A stretch of 64,000 nt of DNA, taken from assembly GCF_028553805.1 (NCBI RefSeq), contig NZ_CP067140.1, positions 1,550,001-1,614,000 on the forward strand, in the 5' to 3' direction. Numbering within the stretch: the stretch's first letter is position 1; every line of letters starts with the position of its first letter. Positions 8,901 through 18,459 of the stretch are shown piece after piece. Made by a program: the position numbers and the translations under genes. The stretch comes from Paracoccus saliphilus (GTDB taxonomy: Bacteria > Pseudomonadota > Alphaproteobacteria > Rhodobacterales > Rhodobacteraceae). The notes under the pieces were generated by a model that worked only from the letters and a program-made list of their open reading frames with translations, did no database searches and had not been told where the DNA came from.

Positions 8901-9674
8901 TCAATGGACCGAGCTGATGAATTTCTTCAGCCGCTCGGATTTCGGGGCGCCGAATATGGCATCTGGCGGGCCCTGTTCTTCGATGACTCCGTCATGGAGG
9001 AAGATCACGTGACTGGCGACATTGCGCGCGAATTCCATCTCATGCGTTACGAGGATCATGGTGCGCTGCTCCTCGGCGAGATCGCCGATCACCGACAGCA
9101 CCTCCCTGACCAGTTCGGGATCCAGCGCCGAGGTCGGCTCGTCGAAAAGCATCACCAGCGGCTGGATGGCGAGCGCGCGTGCGATCGCGGCGCGCTGCTG
9201 CTGGCCGCCCGACATGAAGGCCGGATAGATGTCCCGCTTCTCGAACAGGCCGACGCGCCGCAACAGTGTCTCTGCCGTGGCGATGGCCTCGTCCCTTGGG
9301 GTGCCCAGCACGTGGATCGGGGCCTCGATGACATTCTGAAGCACGGTCTTATGCTGCCACAGATTGAAGTTCTGGAAGACCATGCCAAGGCGTGCCCGCA
9401 GTTTCTCGACCTGTTTGCGGCTGGCCGGAGCCTGACCGCCATTCCCGTCGCTTTTCATGGTGACGGTTTCGCCGTGGATGGCGACCGAACCCGAGCAGGG
9501 GTGTTCCAGCATGTTGATGCAGCGCAGGAATGTGGACTTGCCAGAGCCGCTGCCGCCGATGATGGCGATCACGTCGCCCTCATGCGCGTCGAGCGAAACG
9601 CCTTTCAGCACCTTCAGCTGTCCAAAGCGTTTGTGCAGGTCGATAACCGAAATCGCCTGATCACCTTCGCTCAT
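8901..9674 (-). CDS. Polar amino acid ABC transporter ATP-binding protein (HisP type)
   Basis: This ATPase subunit of 257 residues has Walker A GGSGSGKST, the signature MSGGQQQR, Walker B VMLFDEP and the switch histidine in VTHEM. It is the first gene of the minus-strand transporter operon, with the binding protein 38 bases downstream. I chose the ATG at 9674 (MSEGDQ); longer in-frame starts reach into the divergent promoter region. It couples ATP hydrolysis to the HisQM-type permease pair. Confidence 0.9.
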   Translation of the reverse strand: MSEGDQAISVIDLHKRFGQLKVLKGVSLDAHEGDVIAIIGGSGSGKSTFLRCINMLEHPCSGSVAIHGETVTMKSDGNGGQAPASRKQVEKLRARLGMVFQNFNLWQHKTVLQNVIEAPIHVLGTPRDEAIATAETLLRRVGLFEKRDIYPAFMSGGQQQRAAIARALAIQPLVMLFDEPTSALDPELVREVLSVIGDLAEEQRTMILVTHEMEFARNVASHVIFLHDGVIEEQGPPDAIFGAPKSERLKKFISSVH

Positions 9675-9815
9675 GTGCAAATCGCCTCCAGATTGAGCCG
9701 TTCCGATGGGGTCGGCGCCATTAGTCGCGGCACCTGACCGACGGGGTGTCATGCAAGGATTGCGTCACCCCCTGGTTGCGGCATGGTTCAGTGGTTTCTA
9801 TTTTGCGTTCCGACA

Positions 9816-9827
9816 AACTGTACAGTT
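9816..9827. promoter_or_regulatory. Probable TetR operator in the divergent promoter region
   Basis: A perfect 12-base palindrome AACTGTACAGTT lies in the 221-base gap between the divergently transcribed transporter ATPase gene and the TetR-type regulator gene. It is followed by an AT-rich stretch with TAATTATTA. Location and symmetry fit a dimeric regulator controlling both directions. Binding is inferred. Confidence 0.5.
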
Positions 9828-9895
9828 GAATAATTATTATGCAAGTGCATAGTAGTAGGTATCGATGGCATCGGGGCGCAGCAGGGGGGCAGGCT

Positions 9896-10534
9896 ATGTC
9901 AGGTTCATTCAGGCGCGCACCGGATTTCGAGCGCCGCAGCGACATGATCGAGGCCACGCTGGACTGCATCGCGGATCTGGGGATCGAGGCGACAACGGTT
10001 CGCGCGGTGGCGGCCCGAGCCGGGATCAGCAACGGTCTGATCCGTCACCATTTCGAATCGAAGAGCAACCTGATCATGGCGGCCTATCGCCATACGATCG
10101 AATTGATGATCCGTCCCGCGCTGGAGGTTGTCGCCTTGCCCGATACGCCACCGCATAAGCGGATGGTGAAATTCGTGACGGCTTGCCTTGGCGGAACGGT
10201 CTCGGACCCACGCCTGCTTTCGGTATGGGCGACATTTATCAGCCATGTCCGCCTGTCGCCTCAACTCGCGCAGGAACACAAGAATGGCTATCTCACCTTT
10301 CGTCGCGCCACCGAAAAGATCATCGACGAAACCCTGTTAGCCGATGGACGTCGGATCTCTGGGGAAGAACTCGAACGTCTCGGAATCATCGTCAATGCAA
10401 TCATCGACGGATTGTGGCTGGAGGGCTGCCTGATGGATGACTTCGACGAAGACCGGCTGATCGATCTTGGCCTTCGCGCCATTGAATCACTGCTTGATAT
10501 CAAGCTGCCCGATACTGCTGAAACTGGAACATGA
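9896..10534 (+). CDS. TetR-family regulator (BetI-like)
   Basis: This 212-residue protein has an N-terminal TetR helix-turn-helix (about residues 12-58, with the AARAGISNGLIRHHFESKSNL recognition region read in pieces) and a BetI-like C-terminal ligand domain. The ATG at 9896 follows an AGGGGGG ribosome site. It overlaps the downstream aminotransferase gene by ATGA and is divergent from the amino acid transporter. It probably represses the arginine/methylarginine uptake and breakdown genes until an inducer is present. Confidence 0.85.
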   Translation: MSGSFRRAPDFERRSDMIEATLDCIADLGIEATTVRAVAARAGISNGLIRHHFESKSNLIMAAYRHTIELMIRPALEVVALPDTPPHKRMVKFVTACLGGTVSDPRLLSVWATFISHVRLSPQLAQEHKNGYLTFRRATEKIIDETLLADGRRISGEELERLGIIVNAIIDGLWLEGCLMDDFDEDRLIDLGLRAIESLLDIKLPDTAETGT

Positions 10535-11733
10535 CCATGCGCTATGCTTCGATAACCGATCGCCTCGCCAATCTCGGATCCGATAAATGGGAGATTCATC
10601 TGCGGGGCCGCGAGCTTGCGGCGCATGACGCTTCCGTCATCGAACTGACCATCGGAGAGCCGGATGTGCCGCCTGACGACGCGCTTCTGGACATCTGCGC
10701 CGAGGCGATGCGTGCCGGTCGCACCCGCTATTCCAACGGGCGGGGCGAGGATTCGGTGGTTTCGGCGCTGGCGCGGAAATACTCGCGCCGCACCGGCCGC
10801 GAGATCCGCGAGGAGAATGTCCTGTGCTTTCCGGGCACTCAGACCGCGCTTTTCGCTGTCATGATGGGATTGTTGGAGGCGGGTGACGAGGTGCTGGTGC
10901 CCGATCCCTATTACGCAACATATGAAGCGGTGATCCGTGCGCCCGGCGCCGGGATTCTGCCCGTGCCGCTGCGGGCGGAGAAAGGGTTCCATTTGCAACC
11001 TGAGGATCTGGAAGCCGCGATTACGCCGGGTAGCCGGGTCCTTCTGCTCAACAGCCCGCATAACCCAAGCGGCGCGGTCCTGTCGCGCGACGAGATCGCC
11101 GCCATCGGCGAAATCTGCCGCAAGCACGACCTGTGGATTGTCAGCGACGAGGTCTATGAAGAGTTGACCTTCGACGCGGATTTTGCCTCGCCCTTCGATC
11201 TGCCCGAGCTGGCGGATCGGGTGATCGCGGTCTCGTCGATTTCCAAGTCGCATGCCGCCCCCGGTTTCCGCAGCGGTTGGGCGGTCGGACCGGCGGAATT
11301 CTGTCAGCGGCTACTTCCACTGTCCGAGTCGATGCTGTTCGGGGGGCAGCCCTTCATCGCCGATATGACCGCCTATGCCCTGACGCATGACCTGCCGACC
11401 GCGGGCGGGATGCGTAGGCAATACAAGGCCCGCGCCGCGATGATCGCGGAAAGGCTCGACAATGTTTCGGGGCTGAGGGTGGTGCCTCCGGAAGCCGGGA
11501 TGTTCGTCCTGCTGGATGTCTCGGGAACCGGCTTGACCGGCCATGACTTCGCGCTGAGGCTGTTGGAGGAACGGCGCGTGTCCGTCATGCCGGGCAGTTC
11601 CTTTGGCAATGCCGGGGGAAAGCTGGTCCGGCTCAGCCTGACCGTTCCAGACGAGAAACTGGCAGAGGCCTGCGGGCGGATTGCATCCTTTGCCGGTGAT
11701 CTCGTGCAGCGGGCGGAGTGCCTGGCGACATGA
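10531..11733 (+). CDS. aruH: Arginine:pyruvate transaminase-like aminotransferase (AruH type)
   Basis: This 400-residue fold-type I PLP enzyme of the aspartate aminotransferase superfamily has the PLP-binding NSPHNPSG, the SDEVYE segment, catalytic Lys239 in SISKSHAAPGFRSGW and a C-terminal arginine in VRLSLT. It is immediately followed, with an ATGA overlap, by a thiamine-diphosphate decarboxylase of the AruI type. That pairing is known from the arginine transaminase pathway, in which arginine is converted to 2-ketoarginine and then 4-guanidinobutanal. The assignment rests mainly on this pairing and the neighbouring transporter. Other amino acids remain possible. Confidence 0.75.
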   Translation: MTMRYASITDRLANLGSDKWEIHLRGRELAAHDASVIELTIGEPDVPPDDALLDICAEAMRAGRTRYSNGRGEDSVVSALARKYSRRTGREIREENVLCFPGTQTALFAVMMGLLEAGDEVLVPDPYYATYEAVIRAPGAGILPVPLRAEKGFHLQPEDLEAAITPGSRVLLLNSPHNPSGAVLSRDEIAAIGEICRKHDLWIVSDEVYEELTFDADFASPFDLPELADRVIAVSSISKSHAAPGFRSGWAVGPAEFCQRLLPLSESMLFGGQPFIADMTAYALTHDLPTAGGMRRQYKARAAMIAERLDNVSGLRVVPPEAGMFVLLDVSGTGLTGHDFALRLLEERRVSVMPGSSFGNAGGKLVRLSLTVPDEKLAEACGRIASFAGDLVQRAECLAT

Positions 11734-13367
11734 GCGGAACCATGACTGTCGGCGTGATGCTGGTCCGCCTGCTGGAACGTCACGGCGTCGATACCGTGTT
11801 CGGAATTCCCGGCGTCCATACGGCCGAGCTTTACCGTGGCCTTGCCGGTTCAGGCATCCATCACGTGACGCCGCGCGACGAACAGGATGCCGGTTTCATG
11901 GCGGATGGCTATGCGCGCGCATCGGGAAAGCCCGGCGTCTGCCTGCTGATTACCGGACCCGGTCTGACCAACGCCATCACTCCGATGGCACAGGCGCGGG
12001 CGGATTCCATCCCGATGCTGGTGATTTCCGGCGTGAATGCGCGGGCGACCCTGGGCCGGTATGAAGGCTATCTGCACGAGCTGCCCGACCAAGCGGCCAT
12101 GATCCGGACGCTGGCCCTGTCCTCCGAACGCCTCGAGCGGCCAAAGGATCTGCCATCTCTGATTGACCACGCCTTCGCGAAGATGACAATGGGCCGTCCC
12201 GGTCCCGTGCATATTGAGATCCCGACCGATCTGATGGAGGCGGAGGTGGGGGCGTTGCCGCCCGCTGCTGTTCCGGAAAAGCCGGCCTCCGGCATCGATC
12301 ATGGGGCCGTTGAACGCGCAGCCCGGATATGTGCGGCCTCTACCAAGCCTCTCATCCTTGCCGGTGGCGGTGCAGTCTGGGCCGAGGCCGAGATCCGCGA
12401 TCTGGCCGAACGGCTCGATGCCCCGGTGGTGACGACGACGAACGGGCGGGGGCTTCTTGCGGGTCACCCCCTGGATGTCCCGGCAAGCCCGAGCCTTGCC
12501 GCCGTCCGGGACCTGATGCGAGACTCCGATCTGGTGATCGCCATCGGCACGCAGTTCGGGCCGACGGATTATGATGCCTATGTGGATGGCGGTTTCGTTC
12601 CGCCCGGGAACCTGATCCGCATTGATCGCGACGAGACGGTCGAAGCCGGCAGCATCCCGGCCACGGTCTTCATCAAGGGGGACGCTGCCGAAGCTACGGG
12701 GCTGCTGTCCTCGCATCTGCCCCTCGCTGGCGTGGCGAAAGCGGGGGCTGCCCGTGCCGCCGATACACGCGACGCTACGCTCGCCAGCCTGCTGCCGAAG
12801 ATGAAAGCGATGATCGAGGTGCTGTCATCGATCCGGGACACGCTTCCCGATGCCACGATGGTCGGGGATTCGACGCAGCTGGTCTATGCCGGGAACCTCT
12901 ATTGGGAGGCTTCGGGCCCGAGGCGCTGGTTCAACGCTGCCACCGGCTACGGGGCGCTTGGATACGGTCCGCCTGCCGCCGTGGGGGCGGGCGTCGCATT
13001 GGGCGATGCGCCTGTCATCTGCCTCGTCGGCGATGGCGGCTTCCAGTTCTGTCTTGGGGCGCTTGGCGCCGCCAGGGACGAGAAGACGCCCGTCATCTTC
13101 GTGGTCTGGAACAATCAAGGCTACCAGGAGATCGAGGATTACATGCTCTCGCGCGACATCACCCCCATCGGTGTGAGGCCGAGCGCCCCCGATTTCACAA
13201 TGATCGCGGCGGCATATGACATTCCTGCCGAACGTATCCGGCTATGCGAAACCGATCATCAGGACGCATTGGCTCCGGGGCAACTCGACCTGACGCTGCT
13301 GGTCGCAGCCTTGCGGTCGGCACGCCGACACGGAGGGCCCGCGTTGATCGAGATCATCGCGCCATAA
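11730..13367 (+). CDS. aruI: Thiamine-diphosphate enzyme, probable 2-ketoarginine decarboxylase (AruI)
   Basis: This 545-residue acetolactate-synthase-like ThDP enzyme has three domains: pyrimidine-binding (about 8-175, with the catalytic glutamate in PRDEQDAGFMADGYA), a central domain (about 200-330), and the cofactor domain (about 385-540) with the GDG...NN motif (GDGGFQFC to VVWNN). The ATG at 11730 overlaps the transaminase stop as ATGA, so the longer frame is not used. In the arginine transaminase pathway AruI converts 5-guanidino-2-oxopentanoate to 4-guanidinobutanal. The downstream aldehyde dehydrogenase and guanidinobutyrase are not in this window. Confidence 0.8.
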   Translation: MSGTMTVGVMLVRLLERHGVDTVFGIPGVHTAELYRGLAGSGIHHVTPRDEQDAGFMADGYARASGKPGVCLLITGPGLTNAITPMAQARADSIPMLVISGVNARATLGRYEGYLHELPDQAAMIRTLALSSERLERPKDLPSLIDHAFAKMTMGRPGPVHIEIPTDLMEAEVGALPPAAVPEKPASGIDHGAVERAARICAASTKPLILAGGGAVWAEAEIRDLAERLDAPVVTTTNGRGLLAGHPLDVPASPSLAAVRDLMRDSDLVIAIGTQFGPTDYDAYVDGGFVPPGNLIRIDRDETVEAGSIPATVFIKGDAAEATGLLSSHLPLAGVAKAGAARAADTRDATLASLLPKMKAMIEVLSSIRDTLPDATMVGDSTQLVYAGNLYWEASGPRRWFNAATGYGALGYGPPAAVGAGVALGDAPVICLVGDGGFQFCLGALGAARDEKTPVIFVVWNNQGYQEIEDYMLSRDITPIGVRPSAPDFTMIAAAYDIPAERIRLCETDHQDALAPGQLDLTLLVAALRSARRHGGPALIEIIAP

Positions 13368-13391
13368 GTTTATCCCGGCTTGGGCAGGGCG

Positions 13392-14468
13392 TCAGGCGGC
13401 GTTCAGCCGTACGCCGCTTTCACCGTCGAAATAATGCAGGTTCGCCGGGTCGTAATCCAGGTGGATCGCCTGTTCGCGGCGCAAGGTGATGCCGGGATCG
13501 AGCCGGGCCGTCAGTTCGAAATCGCCGAAGCGGCAGATCGCCATCGTATCCGATCCGAGCGGTTCGAACACATCGACCACGGGCGAGACACGGCCGGTAT
13601 CCGGTGTCGCCCAGCTCAGATGCTCGGGCCTGATCCCGACATCCAGCTTTGCACCATCCGATGCGGCGACCTCGCCCAGCTCAAGCGCGACGCCATCGGC
13701 TCGCAGCTTCGGCCGCCCATTCGAACGATCCACCACGCCGGAAAGGATGTTCATCTGTGGCGAGCCGATGAATTCCCCGACGAAACGGCAATTTGGGCGG
13801 GTGTAAAGCTCGATCGGCGGGCCTTCCTGCACGATATGCCCCGCCCGCAATACGACCACCCGGTCGGCCAGCGTCATCGCCTCGGTCTGGTCATGGGTCA
13901 CGTAGATCGTCGTGGTGCCCAGCATGGCGTGCAGCCGCTTGATCTGGGTGCGCATCTCGACCCGCAGCTTGGCGTCGAGATTCGACAATGGTTCATCGAA
14001 CAGGAACACCGATGGCTCGCGGACGATGGCGCGTCCCATGGCAACGCGCTGACGTTGTCCGCCTGAAAGCTGACCGGGCCTGCGTTCGAGATAGCTTTCG
14101 ATTTGCAGGATGCGCGCGGCATCGGTCACACGGCGCTGGATGTCTTTTGCTTTCCATCCGCGCATCTTCAGGCCGAAGCCGATATTCTCGGCAATCGACA
14201 TATGCGGGTAGAGCGCATAATCCTGAAAGACCATGGCGACATCGCGCCCGCGTGGCTCGATCTCGTTGACCAGCTTGTCGCCGATATAGAGCCGTCCGCC
14301 CGAGATTTCCTCGAGCCCGGCAACCATCCTCAGCATGGTGGACTTGCCGCAGCCAGACGGGCCGACAAAGGCCACGAACTCACCGTCATTGATGTGCAGA
14401 TCGACACCGTGGATCGCGCGCACCGCGCCGTAATCCTTGACGATTCCATCGAGGCGGATCTCTGCCAT
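13392..14468 (-). CDS. Carbohydrate ABC transporter ATPase (UgpC/MalK type)
   Basis: This 358-residue ATPase has an N-terminal nucleotide-binding domain (Walker [10 protein letters not shown], signature LSGGQRQR, Walker [14 protein letters not shown], switch histidine VTHDQ) and a C-terminal TOBE/OB regulatory domain (about 240-350). This is the layout of MalK/UgpC/MsmK. GGGAGG lies six bases before the ATG at 14468; the extra upstream frame is AT-rich promoter DNA. It is transcribed away from the GntR gene and should energise the binding protein and permeases encoded at 16.2-19.3 kb. Confidence 0.9.
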   Translation of the reverse strand: MAEIRLDGIVKDYGAVRAIHGVDLHINDGEFVAFVGPSGCGKSTMLRMVAGLEEISGGRLYIGDKLVNEIEPRGRDVAMVFQDYALYPHMSIAENIGFGLKMRGWKAKDIQRRVTDAARILQIESYLERRPGQLSGGQRQRVAMGRAIVREPSVFLFDEPLSNLDAKLRVEMRTQIKRLHAMLGTTTIYVTHDQTEAMTLADRVVVLRAGHIVQEGPPIELYTRPNCRFVGEFIGSPQMNILSGVVDRSNGRPKLRADGVALELGEVAASDGAKLDVGIRPEHLSWATPDTGRVSPVVDVFEPLGSDTMAICRFGDFELTARLDPGITLRREQAIHLDYDPANLHYFDGESGVRLNAA

Positions 14469-14504
14469 GGGTTTCCTCCCGGATAGTCGCCCGATTTTCG
14501 GACT

Positions 14505-14548
14505 TGCATTATCGATAATTGCAATGTTATCGATATTGATAATCGCAA
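14505..14548. promoter_or_regulatory. Two AT-rich dyads, probable GntR operators
   Basis: Within the 120-base gap between the divergent ATPase and GntR genes lie the perfect palindrome ATTATCGATAAT (14508-14519) and the near-palindrome TTATCGATATTGATAA (14527-14542). TTGCA/TGCAA or GCAAT halves extend them. The spacing is about two helical turns. Such paired dyads beside the regulator gene fit GntR autoregulation and control of both units. Confidence 0.6.
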
Positions 14549-14588
14549 TCAAGCCCAAAACCAGAGCGGCGAGGAAAAGGCGCGACAC

Positions 14589-15287
14589 ATGGCCGTCGAG
14601 ACGTTCAGCAAGTCACCCGTGACCGATCTGGTCCCGCGCCAGTCAAGCAGGCGCAGCCATGCGCTGTACGTGGCGCTACAGAAAGAGATCATCCTTGGGA
14701 AGCTCGCGCCGGAACTGGCACTGACCGAACTTGATCTGGCGCAGCGTTTCGGCTGCAGTCAGGGCACGGTGCGCGAGGCACTGATGCAGTTGAACGAAGA
14801 GGGGCTGGTCAAGCGGCAAGCGCATCGCGGCACCCATGTCGCCGCCTGCCGCGCCGATGACGCTCGCGCCCTGTTGGCCATCCGCCGTGAGGTGGAATGC
14901 GGATACCTCGAGCGCGTCATACAGCATGCGGATTCCGGGCTGCAATCCGATCTGCACGATCTGCTGAACGCCATGCGCAACGCCGCGCGCGACGGGGACG
15001 AATACCTGCTTTCGGTGCATGACCGCAGTTTCCACACAAGGCTTTTCGAGGCTGCGGATCTGCCGCTCGTCACACCGATCCTGACCCGCTGCCTGCTGCA
15101 CAACCATCGCTACAAGATCCTCAACTCACAGCCCAATCGCGGGCTGGAGGAAACGGCCGAGCGGCATGTGCAGATCCTCGATGCGCTCGCGGCGCAGGAC
15201 GTGGCGGCGCTTGGCGCGGTGCTGGATCATCATATCACCACCATTGTCGATTTCGGTCCGACGCTGACCGGGGAGGGAGACGCATGA
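14589..15287 (+). CDS. GntR-family regulator (FadR-type FCD domain)
   Basis: This 232-residue protein has a winged helix-turn-helix (about residues 20-85, [16 protein letters not shown] recognition region) and an all-helical FCD effector domain (about 95-220). It contains metal- or ligand-type histidines such as the one in VHDRSFH. It is the first gene of a plus-strand operon and overlaps the next gene by ATGA. It should control the ABC-hydrolase-epimerase operon and the divergent ATPase. The ligand is not identifiable. Confidence 0.88.
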   Translation: MAVETFSKSPVTDLVPRQSSRRSHALYVALQKEIILGKLAPELALTELDLAQRFGCSQGTVREALMQLNEEGLVKRQAHRGTHVAACRADDARALLAIRREVECGYLERVIQHADSGLQSDLHDLLNAMRNAARDGDEYLLSVHDRSFHTRLFEAADLPLVTPILTRCLLHNHRYKILNSQPNRGLEETAERHVQILDALAAQDVAALGAVLDHHITTIVDFGPTLTGEGDA

Positions 15288-16192
15288 GGCGGCCGAGCGC
15301 CTCCATGCAAGCGATCCTGGACCGGCTGGCGCAGGAGGATGCCGGTCTGGCCGATCCGACCACGCTGCCGCCGCAGCATGGCCGTTGCCTTGCGGCACTG
15401 GGGAACCAGCGCTGGAATGCCGATCTGCCGCGAATGGCCGAGGCACGGACCGTGATGCATGCCGATATGCCCGCGCGATGGGTCGTGCCGCCGAACGATA
15501 ACGGTCGCGACGCGCTGCTGCATGTGCATGGCGGTGGATGGGCCTTTTGTTCCCCGACCACCCATGAGGATGCCGCGCGCCGCCTGGCCTTGGCCTGTGC
15601 CTGCCCGGTGCTGACCTTCGATTATCGCCTCGCGCCCGAGCATCCCTATCCCGCCGGGCTCGATGACGTGATCGCGGGATGGCAAGCGCGTGATGCGTCT
15701 CGTCGGTGGAGTATCTGCGGTGACAGCGCCGGTGCGAACCTGGCTATGGCCGCGATGCTGCGCCTGATTGCCGGGGGCGAGGAACTGCCTGCACAGGCAC
15801 TGTTATTCTATGGCGTTTATGGCGCTGATTTCACCACGGAATCATATGACCAGCATGCCGAGGGTCCGGGCCTGACGCGTGCCAAGATGCAGCGTTACTG
15901 GGAATGGTATGTGCCGGTGGATGGTCGCGACGATCCGTTTGTTGCGCCGTTGCTTGCCCGCGACGAGGCGCTCGCGCAACTACCGCCGCTCTACTTGAAC
16001 GCGGCGGCGCTGGACCCGCTCAGGTCCGAGAGCGAGCAGATGGTCGCGCGGCTGCGCGCGATTGGCCGGGACGATCCGTTCGATCCGGTCGAGGGCGTGA
16101 TCCATGGCTTCATGCAGATGGGCTCGGCATTGCCCGAGGCGCGGCAGGCATTCGCTCGCGCGGGAGAGGTTTTCAGGGACAGGGCCGCGTGA
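15284..16192 (+). CDS. Alpha/beta hydrolase, hormone-sensitive lipase family
   Basis: This 302-residue esterase of the hydrolase-3 fold has the oxyanion motif HGGGW (82-86), nucleophile Ser148 in GDSAGAN, and a C-terminal histidine in VIHGFM. No signal peptide is seen, so it acts in the cytosol. It is translationally coupled to the GntR gene and precedes a carbohydrate-type binding protein. It may cleave an acyl or lactone ester of the imported compound. Family certain, substrate unknown. Confidence 0.85.
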   Translation: MRRPSASMQAILDRLAQEDAGLADPTTLPPQHGRCLAALGNQRWNADLPRMAEARTVMHADMPARWVVPPNDNGRDALLHVHGGGWAFCSPTTHEDAARRLALACACPVLTFDYRLAPEHPYPAGLDDVIAGWQARDASRRWSICGDSAGANLAMAAMLRLIAGGEELPAQALLFYGVYGADFTTESYDQHAEGPGLTRAKMQRYWEWYVPVDGRDDPFVAPLLARDEALAQLPPLYLNAAALDPLRSESEQMVARLRAIGRDDPFDPVEGVIHGFMQMGSALPEARQAFARAGEVFRDRAA

Positions 16193-16227
16193 GGAGCGCG
16201 GTCAGATCACAGACAGGGAGGAAAGAC

Positions 16228-17448
16228 ATGCTACGTGCAAGAACTCTTGGATTGGCATCGGTGCTGGCCGTCACGGCGGGCCTGGCGCATGCGGATTCGA
16301 CGGTCCGGTTCTGGTACCATTTTGACAATGCCGACAATCCGATGGACGATCTTGTCGCCGCTTTCGAAGAGGCCAATCCGGATATCACCATCGAGGCCGA
16401 GAATATCCCGTGGAACAGCTATTACGATCAGCTTTACACGGCGGTGATCGGCAATAACGCCCCGGATGCGGCCATGGTCAAGATGTTCGCCCAACCTCGG
16501 CTGGTCGAGATGGGCGCGCTTGAGCCTATAGATGATCGGATCGAGACTTGGGAGGGCAGGGATCAGTTGCAGGACAACCTGCTGGATCTGACCAAAGGCC
16601 CGGACGGCAGCCAGTATTACCTGCCGGTGCAATATGTGGTGCTGTATCTCTATTACCGCGCGGACATGTTCGAAGAGCTTGGCCTTGAGATTCCAGCGAC
16701 CTGCGACGAATTCCGCGAGGCGGCAAAGGTACTGACCCGTGACACCGATGGCGACGGGCAGACCGATGTCTATGGCTTCGGCCTGCGCGGCGCCAAGGGC
16801 GGTCACGATCACTGGGCCAGCTTCACCCTTGGCCGCGAAGGCGTGGACATGGGCGACGGCCTGACATCCGAGGCCGGGTTGGCGGGCACGCAATTCGTCG
16901 CCGATTTGTTCCAGAAAGACGAGGTTTTCCCGCCCTCGGCACCCAATGACGGGTTCCAGGAAATCATCGGCGCATTCAAGGCCGGCAAGACGGCGATGAC
17001 CATCCACCATATCGGTTCGTCCAATGACATGGTCGAGGCGCTTGGCGACAAGGTTTCGGCAGCGCCGGTGCCGGAATGCGGCGGCGGCAGATGGACCGCC
17101 TTCGGCGATGAAAGCACCGCCGTGCTGGCGAATGCCGAGGACAAGGATGCCGCGTGGAAATGGATCTCGTTCCTGTCCTCCGCCGGAAACAATGCCAGCT
17201 TCAACGAGGCGACCGGCCAGTTGCCGGTGGTGAAATCCGACAGCGACAGCTGGGACATGCATCCCGAGCGCTTTGTGAAGGCGACGGTGGAGTCCTTGCC
17301 CTTCGCACATATGCTGCCGAATGTGACTGAAACCGCCGATTTCGTGAACACGGTCTGGCCCACCAATATGCAGCGCGTCCTGACCGGCGAGATCACGGCA
17401 GAGCAGATGAATGCCGAGATCGCCGAGCTCTTCGGAAGCGCTGATTGA
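16228..17448 (+). CDS. Extracellular solute-binding protein, carbohydrate type (family 1)
   Basis: This 406-residue protein has a signal peptide (about 1-22, ending AHA) and a type 1 carbohydrate-binding-protein fold (WYHFDNADNPMDDLVAAFEE start). GGAGG precedes the ATG at 16228; the frame is open much earlier only because it shadows the hydrolase gene. It is followed by a strong hairpin and two MalF/MalG-type permeases. It binds the substrate, a sugar, polyol or glycerol-phosphate-like compound, for import. Confidence 0.88.
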   Translation: MLRARTLGLASVLAVTAGLAHADSTVRFWYHFDNADNPMDDLVAAFEEANPDITIEAENIPWNSYYDQLYTAVIGNNAPDAAMVKMFAQPRLVEMGALEPIDDRIETWEGRDQLQDNLLDLTKGPDGSQYYLPVQYVVLYLYYRADMFEELGLEIPATCDEFREAAKVLTRDTDGDGQTDVYGFGLRGAKGGHDHWASFTLGREGVDMGDGLTSEAGLAGTQFVADLFQKDEVFPPSAPNDGFQEIIGAFKAGKTAMTIHHIGSSNDMVEALGDKVSAAPVPECGGGRWTAFGDESTAVLANAEDKDAAWKWISFLSSAGNNASFNEATGQLPVVKSDSDSWDMHPERFVKATVESLPFAHMLPNVTETADFVNTVWPTNMQRVLTGEITAEQMNAEIAELFGSAD

Positions 17449-17461
17449 TCCTCGGCGCGTA

Positions 17462-17496
17462 CGGGGCAGGGGTGGCTTGACGCCATCGCTGCCCCG
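17462..17496 (+). promoter_or_regulatory. Intercistronic hairpin after the binding-protein gene
   Basis: Arms CGGGGCAG and CTGCCCCG flank an inner GGTGGC...GCCATC pairing, making a long stem in the 96-base gap between the binding-protein gene and the first permease. No T-run follows. It probably stabilises the abundant binding-protein message or attenuates permease expression. Confidence 0.55.
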
Positions 17497-17544
17497 GCTT
17501 TCCGTCTATTTCCCATTCCCCACCAGAACCTGATTGTCCCGGAC

Positions 17545-18459
17545 ATGACCGATGCCCCGATGACCACCGGCACGACGCCGCGCCGCCCCCTGTCGCGTCA
17601 GGTGCTGCCCTATGCGATGCTCTCGCCCGCGGTGCTAGTCACCCTGGCCATCGTGTTCTTCCCGATGGTCCAGACCGCCTGGATGAGCCTGCATGAATAT
17701 GTGCTGTTCCGCCCGAATGATTTCACCTGGGTAGGGCTCGAGAATTTCAGGACCGCGCTTGCCGACGAGGTGTTCTGGATTTCCCTGCGGCACACGATCA
17801 TCTGGATGGCCACCACCATTCCGGCGCAGTTGTTGCTGGGGCTGGTGACGGCGCTGCTGTTGAACCAGAGCTTTCCGTGGCGGCCGCTGGCGCGCGCGCT
17901 GATCATCATTCCCTGGGCCTTGCCCTCGGTGGTGATCGCGCTGATGTGGGTCTGGATCTATGACAGCAATTACGGCGTCGCGAACGAGTTCCTGCTGCGT
18001 CTCGGGTTGATCCAGAAGGCGATCCCGTGGCTGGCCGATCCCGATACCGCGCTGGCCTCGATCATCCTGACGCTGACCTGGCAAGGGTTTCCCTTCTTCG
18101 CGGTGATGATCCTTGCCGGTCTGCAATCCATCCCGCAAAGCTATTACGAGGCCGCTTCCATCGACGGGGCCTCCACCTGGCGGCAATTCTGGCACATCAC
18201 CTTGCCGGGCATCTCGGGCGTGATGGTAACCGCCGTGCTGCTGCGGACGATCTGGGTGGCCAACAGCTTCGACGTCATCTTCGTGATGACCGGAGGCGGA
18301 CCCGGATATTCGACCCACACGCTGCCGCTTTATGCCTTCATCAAGGCGCGCACCAATCTGGATTTCGGATATGGCTCGGCAATCGCCGTCATGTTCACCC
18401 TGCTTCTGATGGTCGTGGTGCTCTTCTACCTGCGCCGTACCGGAAAGGCGGTGCAATAA
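17545..18459 (+). CDS. Carbohydrate ABC transporter permease (MalF/UgpA type)
   Basis: This 304-residue inner-membrane protein has six predicted helices, beginning near residue 24 (LPYAMLSPAVLVTLAIVFF read in part). The EAA loop reads YYEAASIDGASTWRQFWHI. It pairs with the MalG-type permease encoded next, which it overlaps by one base (TAATG). It forms half of the channel used by the upstream binding protein. Confidence 0.9.
   Translation: MTDAPMTTGTTPRRPLSRQVLPYAMLSPAVLVTLAIVFFPMVQTAWMSLHEYVLFRPNDFTWVGLENFRTALADEVFWISLRHTIIWMATTIPAQLLLGLVTALLLNQSFPWRPLARALIIIPWALPSVVIALMWVWIYDSNYGVANEFLLRLGLIQKAIPWLADPDTALASIILTLTWQGFPFFAVMILAGLQSIPQSYYEAASIDGASTWRQFWHITLPGISGVMVTAVLLRTIWVANSFDVIFVMTGGGPGYSTHTLPLYAFIKARTNLDFGYGSAIAVMFTLLLMVVVLFYLRRTGKAVQ

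Noticed and set aside
16231-17310. A 359-codon minus-strand frame opposite the sugar-type binding protein
   Set aside because: GC-rich antisense shadow; the plus-strand protein has a signal peptide and family features.
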